Shown: one piece after another, positions 1-10,327 of the stretch
Layout: each line of letters starts with the position of its first letter
Numbering within the stretch: the first letter of the stretch is position 1
Assembly: GCA_002429615.1 (NCBI GenBank)
Contig: DJAN01000232.1
Span: 1 to 11,521 of the forward strand
Source: Lysobacteraceae bacterium UBA6001
Lineage (GTDB): Bacteria > Pseudomonadota > Gammaproteobacteria > Xanthomonadales > Xanthomonadaceae
Direction: 5' to 3'
Length of the DNA: 11,521 bases
Notes under the pieces: generated by a model
Database searches by the model: none
What the model was told of the DNA's origin: nothing
The model's input: only the letters and a program-made list of their open reading frames with translations
Position numbers and translations under genes: made by a program

Positions 1-453
1 GATCCGGACGACGGCCAGGCCGCGCTGGCCCAGCTGCTGCGCAAGCTCAACCTGCGCGCCGGCACGCCGGCGCTGTGGCTGGGCGTACCGGACGACGTGC
101 GCGACCTGTTTTCACCGTGGCCGGCCCCGGCGCCGCGCGAGCAAGCCGCGGGTGAGGCGGGATTCGGCCTCGCCTTCGCCATCACCCAGGCCGAGCTCGA
201 CGAGCGCCTGCAGGCCCTGGCCCACCACTGCCCCGGTGATGCAGTGCTGTGGATCGCCTATCCCAAGCAGACCTCGCGGCGGTATCGCTGCGAATTCAAC
301 CGCGACAGCGGCTGGGACCGTGCCGGCGAGCTTGGCCTGGAGCCGGTGCGGATGGTGGCGATCGACGCGGACTGGTCGGCGCTGCGGCTGCGGCGGGTCC
401 AGTACATCAAGCAGCTCAAGCGCGACCCGGCGCGGCGCTGGACACCGGGCTGA
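1..453 (+). CDS. DUF3052-like protein, 5'-truncated by the window edge
   Basis: The frame is open from base 1 to a TGA at 451-453, giving 150 residues with no start inside the window; an internal ATG is not needed. The visible protein begins with a helix-rich segment containing LLRKLNLRAGTPALWLGVP. A central region follows with ITQAELDERLQALAHHCPGD, and then LWIAYPKQTSRRYRCEFNRD, GWDRAGELGLEPVRMVAID and WSALRLRRVQYIK. The pattern 'LWIAYPK-TS', 'RDSGW', 'PV--VAID--WSALR-RR' is what I know from DUF3052 and related small cytosolic proteins of unknown function. No catalytic residues can be assigned. Only the first part of the gene is missing, judging by the usual family length of roughly 140-200 residues. 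It reads in the same direction as the next gene, with 61 bases between them. Confidence 0.7.
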   Translation, partial: DPDDGQAALAQLLRKLNLRAGTPALWLGVPDDVRDLFSPWPAPAPREQAAGEAGFGLAFAITQAELDERLQALAHHCPGDAVLWIAYPKQTSRRYRCEFNRDSGWDRAGELGLEPVRMVAIDADWSALRLRRVQYIKQLKRDPARRWTPG

Positions 454-503
454 GCGCGCGCGCATTCCGTGGCAAGATCGGCCAGGGCCAAGCCGGCCGA
501 ACC

Positions 504-507
504 GGAG
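504..507 (+). promoter_or_regulatory. Shine-Dalgarno site for the small secreted protein
   Basis: GGAG lies seven bases before the ATG at 515, in the context GGAGATAGGGAATG. It fixes the start of the 126-residue secreted protein. Confidence 0.7.
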
Positions 508-514
508 ATAGGGA

Positions 515-895
515 ATGTCCAGAAAGATCATCGCGGCCGTGTTCGCCGCCTTCCTGCTGTTGTGCACCCACGGCGCTTTCGGCCGTGAACCGTTGCGCAT
601 CGACGGCACCTCCGACGAATCCGCGCAGGCCAGCTACACCAAGATGGCCCGCGGCCTGTCGTCCGAAGGCAAGATGGCGCTGGCGCTGGCCGTCCTGAAG
701 CTCAACATGGAGGGCATCAACAGCGCCTACGAGATGCTGAACACACCGGGCGCCAGCAACCCCTCCATCACCCGCATCCGCGAACGCGTCAATGGCATGA
801 CGGCGCAAGAAATCATCGCACTGAGCGAAACGGTCCAAGGCATCCAGGTCGAGGCGATGCCGGCCACGCCACCGGCCACGCCGACCCAGCAGTAG
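515..895 (+). CDS. Small secreted protein, DUF6694-like
   Basis: This is a 126-residue protein with a clear N-terminal signal: Lys/Arg at residues 3-4, a hydrophobic core at about 5-17 and a likely signal peptidase I site after AFG (residue 23). Cys17 is preceded by Leu-Leu-Leu, so it does not fit a lipobox well. The mature part starts with REPLRIDGTSDESAQASYTK and is mostly helical. It ends with the pattern NGMTAQEIIALSETVQ, then a Pro/Ala/Thr-rich tail encoded by a 12-base tandem duplication. The 'IDG(T/S)-ESAQAS' start and 'NGMTAQEII' end resemble the DUF6694 family of short envelope lipoproteins as I remember it. Its function is unknown and a periplasmic location is inferred. The start is well supported, with GGAG at 504-507 seven bases before the ATG. 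A GC hairpin follows the stop. Confidence 0.75.
   Translation: MSRKIIAAVFAAFLLLCTHGAFGREPLRIDGTSDESAQASYTKMARGLSSEGKMALALAVLKLNMEGINSAYEMLNTPGASNPSITRIRERVNGMTAQEIIALSETVQGIQVEAMPATPPATPTQQ
861..884 (+). repeat. Two-copy 12-base tandem repeat in the secreted-protein tail
   Basis: CGGCCACGCCAC (861-872) is followed directly by CGGCCACGCCGA (873-884), differing at the last two bases. It encodes the repeated ATPP/ATPT stretch at the C-terminus of the small secreted protein. It looks like a local slippage duplication in a low-complexity tail. Confidence 0.6.
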
Positions 896-900
896 CACGC

Positions 901-920
901 CGGCGCGCCTTGACGCGCCG
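901..920 (+). terminator. GC hairpin after the small secreted protein (weak terminator candidate)
   Basis: A perfect 7-bp stem CGGCGCG (901-907) and CGCGCCG (914-920) with a six-base loop begins 5 bases after the TAG at 893-895. No T-run follows, so it is a hairpin rather than a classical intrinsic terminator. It could still end or stabilise the upstream transcript. Confidence 0.35.
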
Positions 921-982
921 TGGATGCCCTCCTCGCCACAGTGCTGCCGCGGCGCGCGTGCGCCTTCGCCGGAGCGGCATCC

Positions 983-1432
983 ATGGGTATTCGCAAGCTT
1001 TTCAACAGCCTCGCCAAGAAGGCCTCGGCCGCGGCGGGCTCGCCGTGGGTGTTCGCCGGCGCGCTGGGCATCGTGGTGGTCTGGGGCATCAGCGGCCCGA
1101 TCTTCAGCTTCAACGACACCTGGCAGCTGGTCATCAATACCGGTACCACCATCATCACCTTCCTGATGGTGTTCCTGATCCAGCACACGCAGAACTCGGA
1201 CACCGCCGCGCTGCACCTCAAGCTCGATGAGCTGATCCGCGCCACGCATGCCGCCGACAACCTGCTGCTCAACATGGAAGAGCTGGACGAGAAGCAGCTG
1301 GAGCGCATTCGCCAACGCTACGAAGCGCTGGCGACGAAGGCCCGCGACCGCAACGCGCGCGGCCGCGGCATCGCCTCGCCGTGCCGCGATGACGAACTGG
1401 AGACCGACGATCCCCCGCCCGGAGCGCACTGA
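983..1432 (+). CDS. Low-affinity iron permease family membrane protein
   Basis: This is a 149-residue protein of the low-affinity iron permease family (Pfam Iron_permease). After a short basic N-terminus it has two hydrophobic segments, at about residues 22-40 (VFAGALGIVVVWGISGPIF) and 47-67. The family signature follows, 'FLMVFLIQHTQNSDTAALHLKLDELIRA' in outline (residues 60-88). Then comes a charged helix with LDEKQLERIRQRYEALA (101-117) and an Arg- then Asp/Pro-rich tail of about 30 residues. It should sit in the inner membrane. The name comes from yeast Fet4-type proteins, but iron transport by these short bacterial members is not established, so iron transport here is a family label. I chose the ATG at 983 because GGAG lies at 971-974, eight bases upstream. 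A GTG at 920 is in frame but has no such site and would add 21 residues that do not look conserved. Confidence 0.85.
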   Translation: MGIRKLFNSLAKKASAAAGSPWVFAGALGIVVVWGISGPIFSFNDTWQLVINTGTTIITFLMVFLIQHTQNSDTAALHLKLDELIRATHAADNLLLNMEELDEKQLERIRQRYEALATKARDRNARGRGIASPCRDDELETDDPPPGAH

Positions 1433-1453
1433 GCCGATCCGCCTTCGGCACCT

Positions 1454-1468
1454 GCGTCAGCTTGACGC
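1454..1468 (+). terminator. Short hairpin after the iron permease gene (weak terminator candidate)
   Basis: A perfect inverted repeat GCGTCA (1454-1459) and TGACGC (1463-1468) with a 3-base loop lies 21 bases after the TGA. No T-run follows. The TTGACG inside it (1462-1467) resembles a -35 box, but no -10 sits at a proper distance. I see no other signal in the 109-base gap before pncA. Confidence 0.25.
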
Positions 1469-1541
1469 GATCTGCCCGCGCCGGACACGCGCGCGGCGAT
1501 GAACGCAGGTACGCTGGAATCCCCCGCCCGACCGGCTCGCC

Positions 1542-2168
1542 ATGCCTCAGCTGCCTCCCGATATCGCCCTGCTGGTGATCGACCTGCAACCCGATTTCAT
1601 GCCCGGTGGCGCGCTGCCCTGCGCCGACGGTGACGCCATCGTCGCGCCGATCGCCGCGCTGCTGCATGCGCGCCGCTACGCCACGGTGGTCGCCACGCAG
1701 GACTGGCACCCGTCCACGCATGCTTCGTTCGCCAGCCAGCATCCGGGCCGCGCGCCGTTCGCGCAGATATCGCTGCACGGCCACCCGCAGACGCTGTGGC
1801 CGGATCACTGCGTGCAGGGCACGCCGGGCGCGGCCCTGCATCCCGGCGTGGACTGGGACCGGGCCGACCTGATCCTGCGCAAGGGCACCCGCGCGCAGGT
1901 CGATTCCTACAGCGCGTTCCGCGAGAACCATGGGCCGGGCGGCGAACGCCCGGCGACCGGATTGGCCGGCTGGCTGCGCGAACGCGGTATCAGCGAAGTC
2001 CACGTCTGCGGCCTGGCGCGTGATTACTGCGTGCTGTGGAGCGCCCAGGACGCGGCCGCCGCCGGCCTGCGCGTGCGCTTCCTGTGGGCGCTGACCCGGC
2101 CGGTGGATGCGGCCAATGATGGTGATACGCGCATCGCGCTCGAACGCGCGGGCATCCGCATCGACTGA
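1542..2168 (+). CDS. pncA: Nicotinamidase (pyrazinamidase)
   Basis: This 208-residue cytosolic isochorismatase-fold hydrolase converts nicotinamide to nicotinate and ammonia in the NAD salvage (Preiss-Handler) route. The catalytic triad can be read as Asp14 (in LLVIDLQPDFMPGG), Lys114 (in LILRKGT) and Cys163 (in VCGLARDYCV). The metal-binding set is Asp54, His56 (in TQDWHPSTH) and His89 (in LWPDHCVQGTPGA), with His60 as a possible fourth ligand as in the mycobacterial enzyme. Its length matches the E. coli and mycobacterial enzymes (about 190-215 residues). The ATG at 1542 has no strong Shine-Dalgarno site, but the catalytic Asp is 14 residues in, as expected. The stop codon abuts the stop of purU on the other strand with no base between. 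A sirtuin, which produces nicotinamide, is encoded about 3 kb away on the other strand. Confidence 0.93.
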   Translation: MPQLPPDIALLVIDLQPDFMPGGALPCADGDAIVAPIAALLHARRYATVVATQDWHPSTHASFASQHPGRAPFAQISLHGHPQTLWPDHCVQGTPGAALHPGVDWDRADLILRKGTRAQVDSYSAFRENHGPGGERPATGLAGWLRERGISEVHVCGLARDYCVLWSAQDAAAAGLRVRFLWALTRPVDAANDGDTRIALERAGIRID

Positions 2169-3020
2169 CTAGCGGAACACCACCGTGCGGTGGCCGTTGA
2201 GCAGGATGCGATGCTCGACGTGGCGGCGCACCGCGCGCGCCAGCACCAGCGACTCGACGTCGCTGCCCAGCCGCACCAGTTCGCGCGGGCTCATGGCGTG
2301 GTCCACCCGTGCCACGTCCTGCTCGATGATCGGGCCTTCGTCCAGGTCCGGCGTAACGTAATGCGCGGTGGCACCGATGATCTTGACCCCGCGGGCGTGC
2401 GCCTGGTGATACGGCTGCGCGCCCTTGAAGCTCGGCAGGAAGCTGTGGTGGATGTTGATCGCACGGCCAGCCCAGGCCAGGCACAACGCCGGCGACAGGA
2501 TCTGCATGTAGCGCGCCAGCACCACCAGGTCGACACGCTCCCGCGTCGCCAACGCCTGCAGCTCGGCTTCCTGCGCGACGCGGTTGCCCGCATTCACCGG
2601 CAGGTGATGGAAGGGCACCGCGTAGGACGCGGCCAGTGGCGCGAAATCCTCGTGGTTGGACGCGATCGCGGCGATGTCCACCGGCAGCTGGCGGCTGTGC
2701 GCGCGGAACAGCAGATCGTTGAGGCAATGGCCCTGGCGACTCACCAGCACCAGCAGCCGCGCGCGGCGACGCGCATCGTGCAGGTGCCACTCCATGCCGA
2801 AGTCGATGGCGAGCACGTCGATGGCCGCGCGCAGGCGTGGCGGCGCTAGCGCCGCGTCGCTGTCGAAATGCACGCGCAGGAAGAAACGCCCGCTGTCCTC
2901 GTCACCGAACTGCTGCGCATCGAGGATGTTGCAGCCCAGCTCGAACAACAGGCCGGTCACCCGGTAGACGATGCCGGTGCGATCGGGGCAGGACAGGGTG
3001 AGGATGTAGTCGGGGCGCAT
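2169..3020 (-). CDS. purU: Formyltetrahydrofolate deformylase
   Basis: This 283-residue cytosolic enzyme hydrolyses 10-formyl-THF to THF and formate. It balances the one-carbon pool and supplies formate for PurT in purine synthesis. An N-terminal ACT domain covers about residues 5-80 (YILTLSCPDRTGIVYRVTG, then GCNILDAQQF). A formyltransferase domain follows, from about 88 to the end. The catalytic trio Asn189, His191 (in INIHHSFLPSFKGAQPY) and Asp227 (in YVTPDLDEGPI) is intact and corresponds to Asn, His and Asp of PurN. The ATG at 3020 is supported because MRPDYILTLSCPDRTG is a normal family start; the open frame continues upstream but does not resemble the family. No Shine-Dalgarno site is visible. 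A TATGAT lies six bases upstream, which raises the possibility of a leaderless mRNA. It is the last gene of the minus-strand run, 67 bases after the dehydrogenase stop. Confidence 0.93.
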   Translation of the reverse strand: MRPDYILTLSCPDRTGIVYRVTGLLFELGCNILDAQQFGDEDSGRFFLRVHFDSDAALAPPRLRAAIDVLAIDFGMEWHLHDARRRARLLVLVSRQGHCLNDLLFRAHSRQLPVDIAAIASNHEDFAPLAASYAVPFHHLPVNAGNRVAQEAELQALATRERVDLVVLARYMQILSPALCLAWAGRAINIHHSFLPSFKGAQPYHQAHARGVKIIGATAHYVTPDLDEGPIIEQDVARVDHAMSPRELVRLGSDVESLVLARAVRRHVEHRILLNGHRTVVFR

Positions 3021-3026
3021 CGGCCG

Positions 3027-3032
3027 ATCATA
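3027..3032 (-). promoter_or_regulatory. Candidate -10 box for purU (possibly leaderless)
   Basis: On the minus strand TATGAT (5 of 6 to TATAAT) is followed by CGGCCG and then the purU ATG, so transcription starting 7 bases downstream would begin at the A of the start codon. The -35 region is GC-rich and a poor match, which limits confidence. Confidence 0.35.
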
Positions 3033-3064
3033 GCCAGCACGCTCGCCGCGCCGCGACACTTGCA

Positions 3065-3080
3065 GGCGCAACCTTGCGCC
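3065..3080 (-). terminator. Hairpin between the dehydrogenase gene and purU (terminator candidate)
   Basis: GGCGCAA (3065-3071) and TTGCGCC (3074-3080) form a perfect inverted repeat, 7 bases downstream of the dehydrogenase stop on the minus strand. No T-run follows. Together with the candidate purU -10, it hints that purU may be transcribed separately. Confidence 0.35.
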
Positions 3081-3087
3081 CGGGCAC

Positions 3088-3969
3088 TCAGGCCTGTCCG
3101 GCGCGGCGCGCGGCGACTTCCGCCAGCACCGCCCAGTCGCAGTCGCCTTCGCCGGCGGCGATGGCCTGGTCCAGCTCGGCGCGCAGCACCTCGGCCAATG
3201 GCATCGGCACGCGTTGCGCCTGGGCGGCCTGCAGCGCCAGGTCCAGGTCCTTGCGGCCGAGCACACTGCTGAAGCCCGCCGGCTGGTAGCGCCGCTCGGC
3301 CATCAGGCGGCCATAGCCCTGGTAGACAGGGGCGGCGAACGCCGTGCTCCACAACAGCTCCAGCCACTGCGCCGGCGCGACGCCATGGCCACGGACCAGC
3401 GCCGCGCCCTCGGCCATGGTGCCGATCGCGCTGGCGATGCACAGGTTGGCGGCCAGCTTGGCCGCGTTGGCCTGCGCCGGCTCGCTGCCGAATGCCCAGG
3501 TACGCTGGCCGAGCAGGTCGAGCAGCGGCTGCACGCGCGCCAATGCCAGCGCATCGCCCGCGGCCAGCAGGTTGAGCTGGCCACGCGCGGCCACGTCCGG
3601 GCGGCCCAGCACCGGCACGGCGAGATACGCCACGCCACGTTCGGCGTGCAGCACGGTGAGCTCGCGCGCCAGTGCCACCGAGATCGTCGCCATGTTGACG
3701 TGCACGCTGCCGGCGGGCAGCGCGTCGATCACGCCGCCTTCCAGCAGCACCTGCCGCGTGGCGGCGTCGTCGGCCAGCATCGAGAACAGCACCTGGCCGT
3801 GCGCGGCCCGCGCCGGCGAGGCCACCGGCACCGCATGGGCGTGTTCGCGCGCCAATGCCTCGGCTTTTGCCGGATCGCGGTTCCACACCCACAGCGCATG
3901 TCCGCCGCGCAGCAGGTTGGTCGCCATCGCGGTCCCCATCGCGCCCAGTCCAATGAATCCGATCGCCAT
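3088..3969 (-). CDS. NAD(P)-dependent beta-hydroxyacid dehydrogenase (3-hydroxyisobutyrate dehydrogenase / glyoxylate reductase family)
   Basis: This 293-residue cytosolic oxidoreductase has the 6-phosphogluconate dehydrogenase fold. The N-terminal Rossmann domain has the dinucleotide motif GLGAMG at residues 7-12. WNRDPAK at 29-35 supplies an Asn-Arg pair after beta-2 that usually favours NADP(H). The substrate-binding segment is VPVLGRPDVAARGQL (118-132), in place of the more common 'DAPVSGG'. The catalytic Lys171 and the conserved Asn175 lie in NAAKLAANLCIAS, opening the all-helical C-terminal domain. This family reduces or oxidises small 3-hydroxyacids or semialdehydes, and the substrate cannot be told from sequence here. 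The GRP-containing loop argues against a strict 3-hydroxyisobutyrate enzyme. The ATG at 3969 is preceded by AGGGGA with four bases between. It follows the old yellow enzyme gene by 27 bases and is probably cotranscribed with it. Confidence 0.88.
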   Translation of the reverse strand: MAIGFIGLGAMGTAMATNLLRGGHALWVWNRDPAKAEALAREHAHAVPVASPARAAHGQVLFSMLADDAATRQVLLEGGVIDALPAGSVHVNMATISVALARELTVLHAERGVAYLAVPVLGRPDVAARGQLNLLAAGDALALARVQPLLDLLGQRTWAFGSEPAQANAAKLAANLCIASAIGTMAEGAALVRGHGVAPAQWLELLWSTAFAAPVYQGYGRLMAERRYQPAGFSSVLGRKDLDLALQAAQAQRVPMPLAEVLRAELDQAIAAGEGDCDWAVLAEVAARRAGQA

Positions 3970-3996
3970 CGTTTCCCCTGTCGTTGTCGCTATCGG

Positions 3997-5103
3997 CTAC
4001 GCGTTGGGCGCGGCAAACAGGCCACGCGCCTGGCGTGGTTCGCAGCGCAGGTACTGCGGCGCGGGTTGCAGCTGCGCGCCGAGCGCGGCGGCGGCATGCC
4101 ACGGCCAACGCGGGTCATAGAGGATGCCGCGCGCCAGCGCGATGGCATCGGCGCGGCCCTCGGCGAGGATCGCCTCGGCCTGCGCGGGCTCGGTGATCAG
4201 GCCGACGCCGATCACCGGAATGTCCACTTCGGAACGGATCGCCTCGGCCATCGGCACCTGGTAGCCCGGGCCCAGCGTGATCTGCTGGCGCGGATCCAGG
4301 CCACCGCTGGAAACGTGCACATACGCGGCGCCATGCGCCGCCAGCGCGCGCGACAGCGCGATGCTCTGCGCGACATCCCAGCCGCCCTCGACCCAGTCGG
4401 TGGCGGAAATCCGCACGCCCACTGCCATCGACGGCGAGACCGCCGCGCGCACCGCGTCGAGCACGCGCAGGGTCAGGCGCATGCGGTTCTCCAGCGAACC
4501 GCCGTAGGCGTCGTCGCGCTGGTTGGACAGCGGCGAGAGGAACTGGTGCAGCAGGTAACCATGCGCGGCGTGGATCTCGATGAGTTCCAGTCCAATGCGC
4601 TCGGCACGACGCGCGGCATCGGCGAAGGCCTCGATGACGGCATCGATGGCGGCGGTGTCCAGCGCCACCGGTGTCGAGTAGCCGGCGTCGAACGGCAACG
4701 CCGACGCCGACGCGGTGACCCAGCCATTCGGTGCATCGGCGGCGATGGGGCCACCGCCGTCCCACGGCTTCTCGGTGGATGCCTTGCGACCGGCATGCGC
4801 GAGCTGGATGCCCAGCGGCATCGGCGACCATCGCCGCACCGATGCCAGCACATCGGCCAGCGCGGCTTCGCAGGCCTCGTCGTAGAGGCCGAGGTCGGCG
4901 TAAGTGATGCGCCCACGCGCTTCCACTGCCGCCGCTTCGAGGATCAGCAGGCCCGCGCCGGACTGTGACAGCGTGCCAAGGTGGATGCGATGCCAGTCGG
5001 TGGCGCGGCCATCCTCGGCCGAGTACTGGCACATGGGGGCGATGACGATGCGGTTGGCGAGCGTGAGCGGGCCCAGCGCCAGCGGTGAGAAAAGAGCGCT
5101 CAA
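3997..5103 (-). CDS. Old yellow enzyme family NAD(P)H:flavin oxidoreductase (XenA/YqjM-type)
   Basis: This 368-residue FMN enzyme reduces activated C=C bonds of enals, enones and nitro compounds with NAD(P)H, in the cytosol. It forms a TIM barrel. The start MSALFSPLALGPLTLANRI is very close in pattern to Pseudomonas XenA. Family residues are Cys25 and Tyr27 (in APMCQYSAEDG, the flavin-tuning Cys of the YqjM/XenA class), Gln100 (in GIQLAHAGRKAS), His178/His181 with proton donor Tyr183 (in IEIHAAHGYLLHQFLSP) and Arg231 (in VGVRISATDW). The phosphate loop is at about VIGVGLIT (297-304) and ALARG (322-326). The physiological substrate is unknown; detoxification is the usual idea. The start codon is TTG, strongly supported by GGAG seven bases upstream, the XenA-like N-terminus and the lack of a nearby in-frame ATG upstream. 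It heads a likely two-gene unit with the dehydrogenase. Confidence 0.92.
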   Translation of the reverse strand: MSALFSPLALGPLTLANRIVIAPMCQYSAEDGRATDWHRIHLGTLSQSGAGLLILEAAAVEARGRITYADLGLYDEACEAALADVLASVRRWSPMPLGIQLAHAGRKASTEKPWDGGGPIAADAPNGWVTASASALPFDAGYSTPVALDTAAIDAVIEAFADAARRAERIGLELIEIHAAHGYLLHQFLSPLSNQRDDAYGGSLENRMRLTLRVLDAVRAAVSPSMAVGVRISATDWVEGGWDVAQSIALSRALAAHGAAYVHVSSGGLDPRQQITLGPGYQVPMAEAIRSEVDIPVIGVGLITEPAQAEAILAEGRADAIALARGILYDPRWPWHAAAALGAQLQPAPQYLRCEPRQARGLFAAPNA

Positions 5104-5110
5104 ACGGTTA

Positions 5111-5114
5111 CTCC
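5111..5114 (-). promoter_or_regulatory. Shine-Dalgarno site that sets the TTG start of the old yellow enzyme
   Basis: On the minus strand GGAG is followed by TAACCGT and then TTG (5103-5101). The seven-base spacing is ideal and decides for the unusual TTG start. Confidence 0.7.
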
Positions 5115-5121
5115 GATGCGG

Positions 5122-5138
5122 GCCACCGTGGGGGTGGC
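5122..5138 (-). other. Stem-loop in the leader of the old yellow enzyme gene
   Basis: GCCACC (5122-5127) and GGTGGC (5133-5138) are inverted with a five-base loop, just upstream of the Shine-Dalgarno site. It may be a leader structure or part of the end of the sirtuin transcript. No known riboswitch pattern is apparent. Confidence 0.3.
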
Positions 5139-5164
5139 GGCCAATGCGCCATTGCAGCGCCGCC

Positions 5165-5188
5165 GCCGCGCGCGATCAACCGCGCGGC
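5165..5188 (-). terminator. GC hairpin after the sirtuin gene (terminator candidate)
   Basis: CGCGCG (5169-5174) and CGCGCG (5181-5186) flank the loop ATCAAC, with extra pairing across a bulge outside. It begins 4 bases past the sirtuin stop on the minus strand. There is no clear T-run. If it works as a terminator, the old yellow enzyme gene would need its own promoter in the remaining gap. Confidence 0.35.
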
Positions 5189-5192
5189 TGGA

Positions 5193-6026
<834 letters not shown>

Positions 6027-6040
6027 GCCCTGCAGATGAG

Positions 6041-6057
6041 GCCGGCACCGCGCCGGC
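6041..6057 (-). other. Hairpin between the VOC and sirtuin genes
   Basis: GCCGGC (6041-6046) and GCCGGC (6052-6057) form a 6-bp stem with a five-base loop in the 42-base gap. It could attenuate or separate the sirtuin message from the upstream genes, but no T-run is present. Confidence 0.3.
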
Positions 6058-6068
6058 ACAAGCACGGC

Positions 6069-9443
<3,375 letters not shown>

Positions 9444-9447
<4 letters not shown>

Positions 9448-9463
9448 GCGGCGCGCGGCTCAG
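9444..9463. terminator. Symmetric hairpin spanning both stops of the convergent VOC and tatD genes
   Basis: CTGAGC (9444-9449) and GCTCAG (9458-9463) are a perfect inverted repeat around an eight-base GC loop. The left arm contains the VOC stop TGA and the right arm contains the tatD stop (TCA on the plus strand). The symmetry suits a bidirectional terminator or RNA end, though no T-runs flank it. Confidence 0.4.
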
Positions 9464-10266
9464 CCCGGCAGGCGGAAGAAGGCGCGCGCGGCGGCGGTGG
9501 TGATCGCCGCGCTGGTGGCCACGTCCTCACCGCGGTCGCGCGCCAGTTCCTCGACGATATGCGCCAGGAACATCGGCTCGTTGCGCCGATCCTTGGGCAT
9601 CGGCTTGAGCGTACGCGGCAGCAGGTACGGCGCGTCGGTCTCGATCATCAGCCGCTCGGCGGGGATGTGCTTCACCAGCTCGCGCAGATGCGCGCCACGG
9701 CGCTCGTCGCACAGCCAGCCGGTGATGCCGATGTACCAGTCGCGGTCGAGGTAATCGAACATCTCCTCGCGCGTGCCGGTGAAGCAGTGCACCACCGCCG
9801 CGCCGATGCGGCCTTCGAACTGCTTCATCACCGCCAGGAAATCGGCATGCGCGTCGCGCTGGTGGAGGAACAGCGGCTTCGGGTTGCCGGCATCGGCCAG
9901 GTCGGCGGCGATCTGCAGCTGGCGCTCGAACGCACGACGCTGCGCCGGGCGCGGCGAGAAATCGCGGAAGTAGTCCAGCCCGCATTCGCCCACCGCCACG
10001 ACCTCCGGATGCGCCAGCAGCGCGCGCATCTCGGCATCGCACTCCTCGGTGTATTCCACCGCGTGGTGCGGATGCACGCCGGCGGTGGCATACAGGAAGC
10101 CCGGATGGCGCTGCGCCAGTTCCAGCGCCAGCGGCGAGTGCTCGCGGCTGGCACCGGTCACCACCATCGCGGTGACGCCCGCCTCGCGGGCGCGCTGCAG
10201 GACGGCGTCGCGGTCGCGGTCGAACGAGTCGTGGGTCAGGTTGGCGCCAATGTCGATCAGTTGCAT
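9460..10266 (-). CDS. tatD: TatD family metal-dependent DNase/hydrolase
   Basis: This 268-residue cytosolic TIM-barrel metallo-hydrolase acts as a 3'-5' exonuclease or endonuclease in DNA repair and turnover. Sequence blocks follow E. coli TatD closely: MQLIDIGANLTHDSFDRDRD, TAGVHPHHA, VAVGECGLDYFRDFSPRPAQ, FLHQRDAH, VVHCFTGTREEM, YIGITGWLCDERRG and MIETDAPYLLPR, ending with RRNEP and GEDVATSAAITTAAARAFF. As in true TatD, and unlike YcfH, the N-terminus reads DIGANLT instead of a metal-binding His-x-His. Metal ligands visible are Glu in GECGLD, His in FLHQRDAH, His in VVHCF and Asp in ETDAPY. The ATG at 10266 gives exactly the family start; there is no Shine-Dalgarno site. It is not linked to tatABC here. 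Confidence 0.94.
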   Translation of the reverse strand: MQLIDIGANLTHDSFDRDRDAVLQRAREAGVTAMVVTGASREHSPLALELAQRHPGFLYATAGVHPHHAVEYTEECDAEMRALLAHPEVVAVGECGLDYFRDFSPRPAQRRAFERQLQIAADLADAGNPKPLFLHQRDAHADFLAVMKQFEGRIGAAVVHCFTGTREEMFDYLDRDWYIGITGWLCDERRGAHLRELVKHIPAERLMIETDAPYLLPRTLKPMPKDRRNEPMFLAHIVEELARDRGEDVATSAAITTAAARAFFRLPG

Positions 10267-10294
10267 GGGCAGGAGCGGAATCCGAAAGCGCGGC

Positions 10295-10300
10295 ATTGTA
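10295..10300 (-). promoter_or_regulatory. Candidate -10 box for tatD
   Basis: TACAAT on the minus strand (5 of 6) lies 28 bases before the tatD ATG. The best upstream match, GTGACA, is 20 bases away, which is too far for a normal -35, so the site is weakly supported. The 61-base divergent gap also holds TATCCT at 10315-10320 on the plus strand, just before hrpB, with no good -35. Confidence 0.3.
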
Positions 10301-10327
10301 GCGGGCGCGGGCTTTATCCTTGTCACG

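Noticed and set aside
1462..1515. Promoter for pncA built from TTGACG (1462-1467) and TACGCT (1510-1515)
   Set aside because: The spacing is 42 bases, far from the required 16-19, and no better -10 lies between them.
2169..3266. A longer purU beginning at 3266
   Set aside because: The extra 82 N-terminal residues are out-of-frame sequence of the dehydrogenase gene; the family start MRPDYILTLSCPDRTG is at 3020.
3214..4968. A 584-residue open frame on the plus strand
   Set aside because: It is antisense to the dehydrogenase and old yellow enzyme genes, both with intact family motifs. Its translation is Arg/Gln/His/Gly-rich low-complexity sequence typical of a shadow frame in GC-rich DNA.
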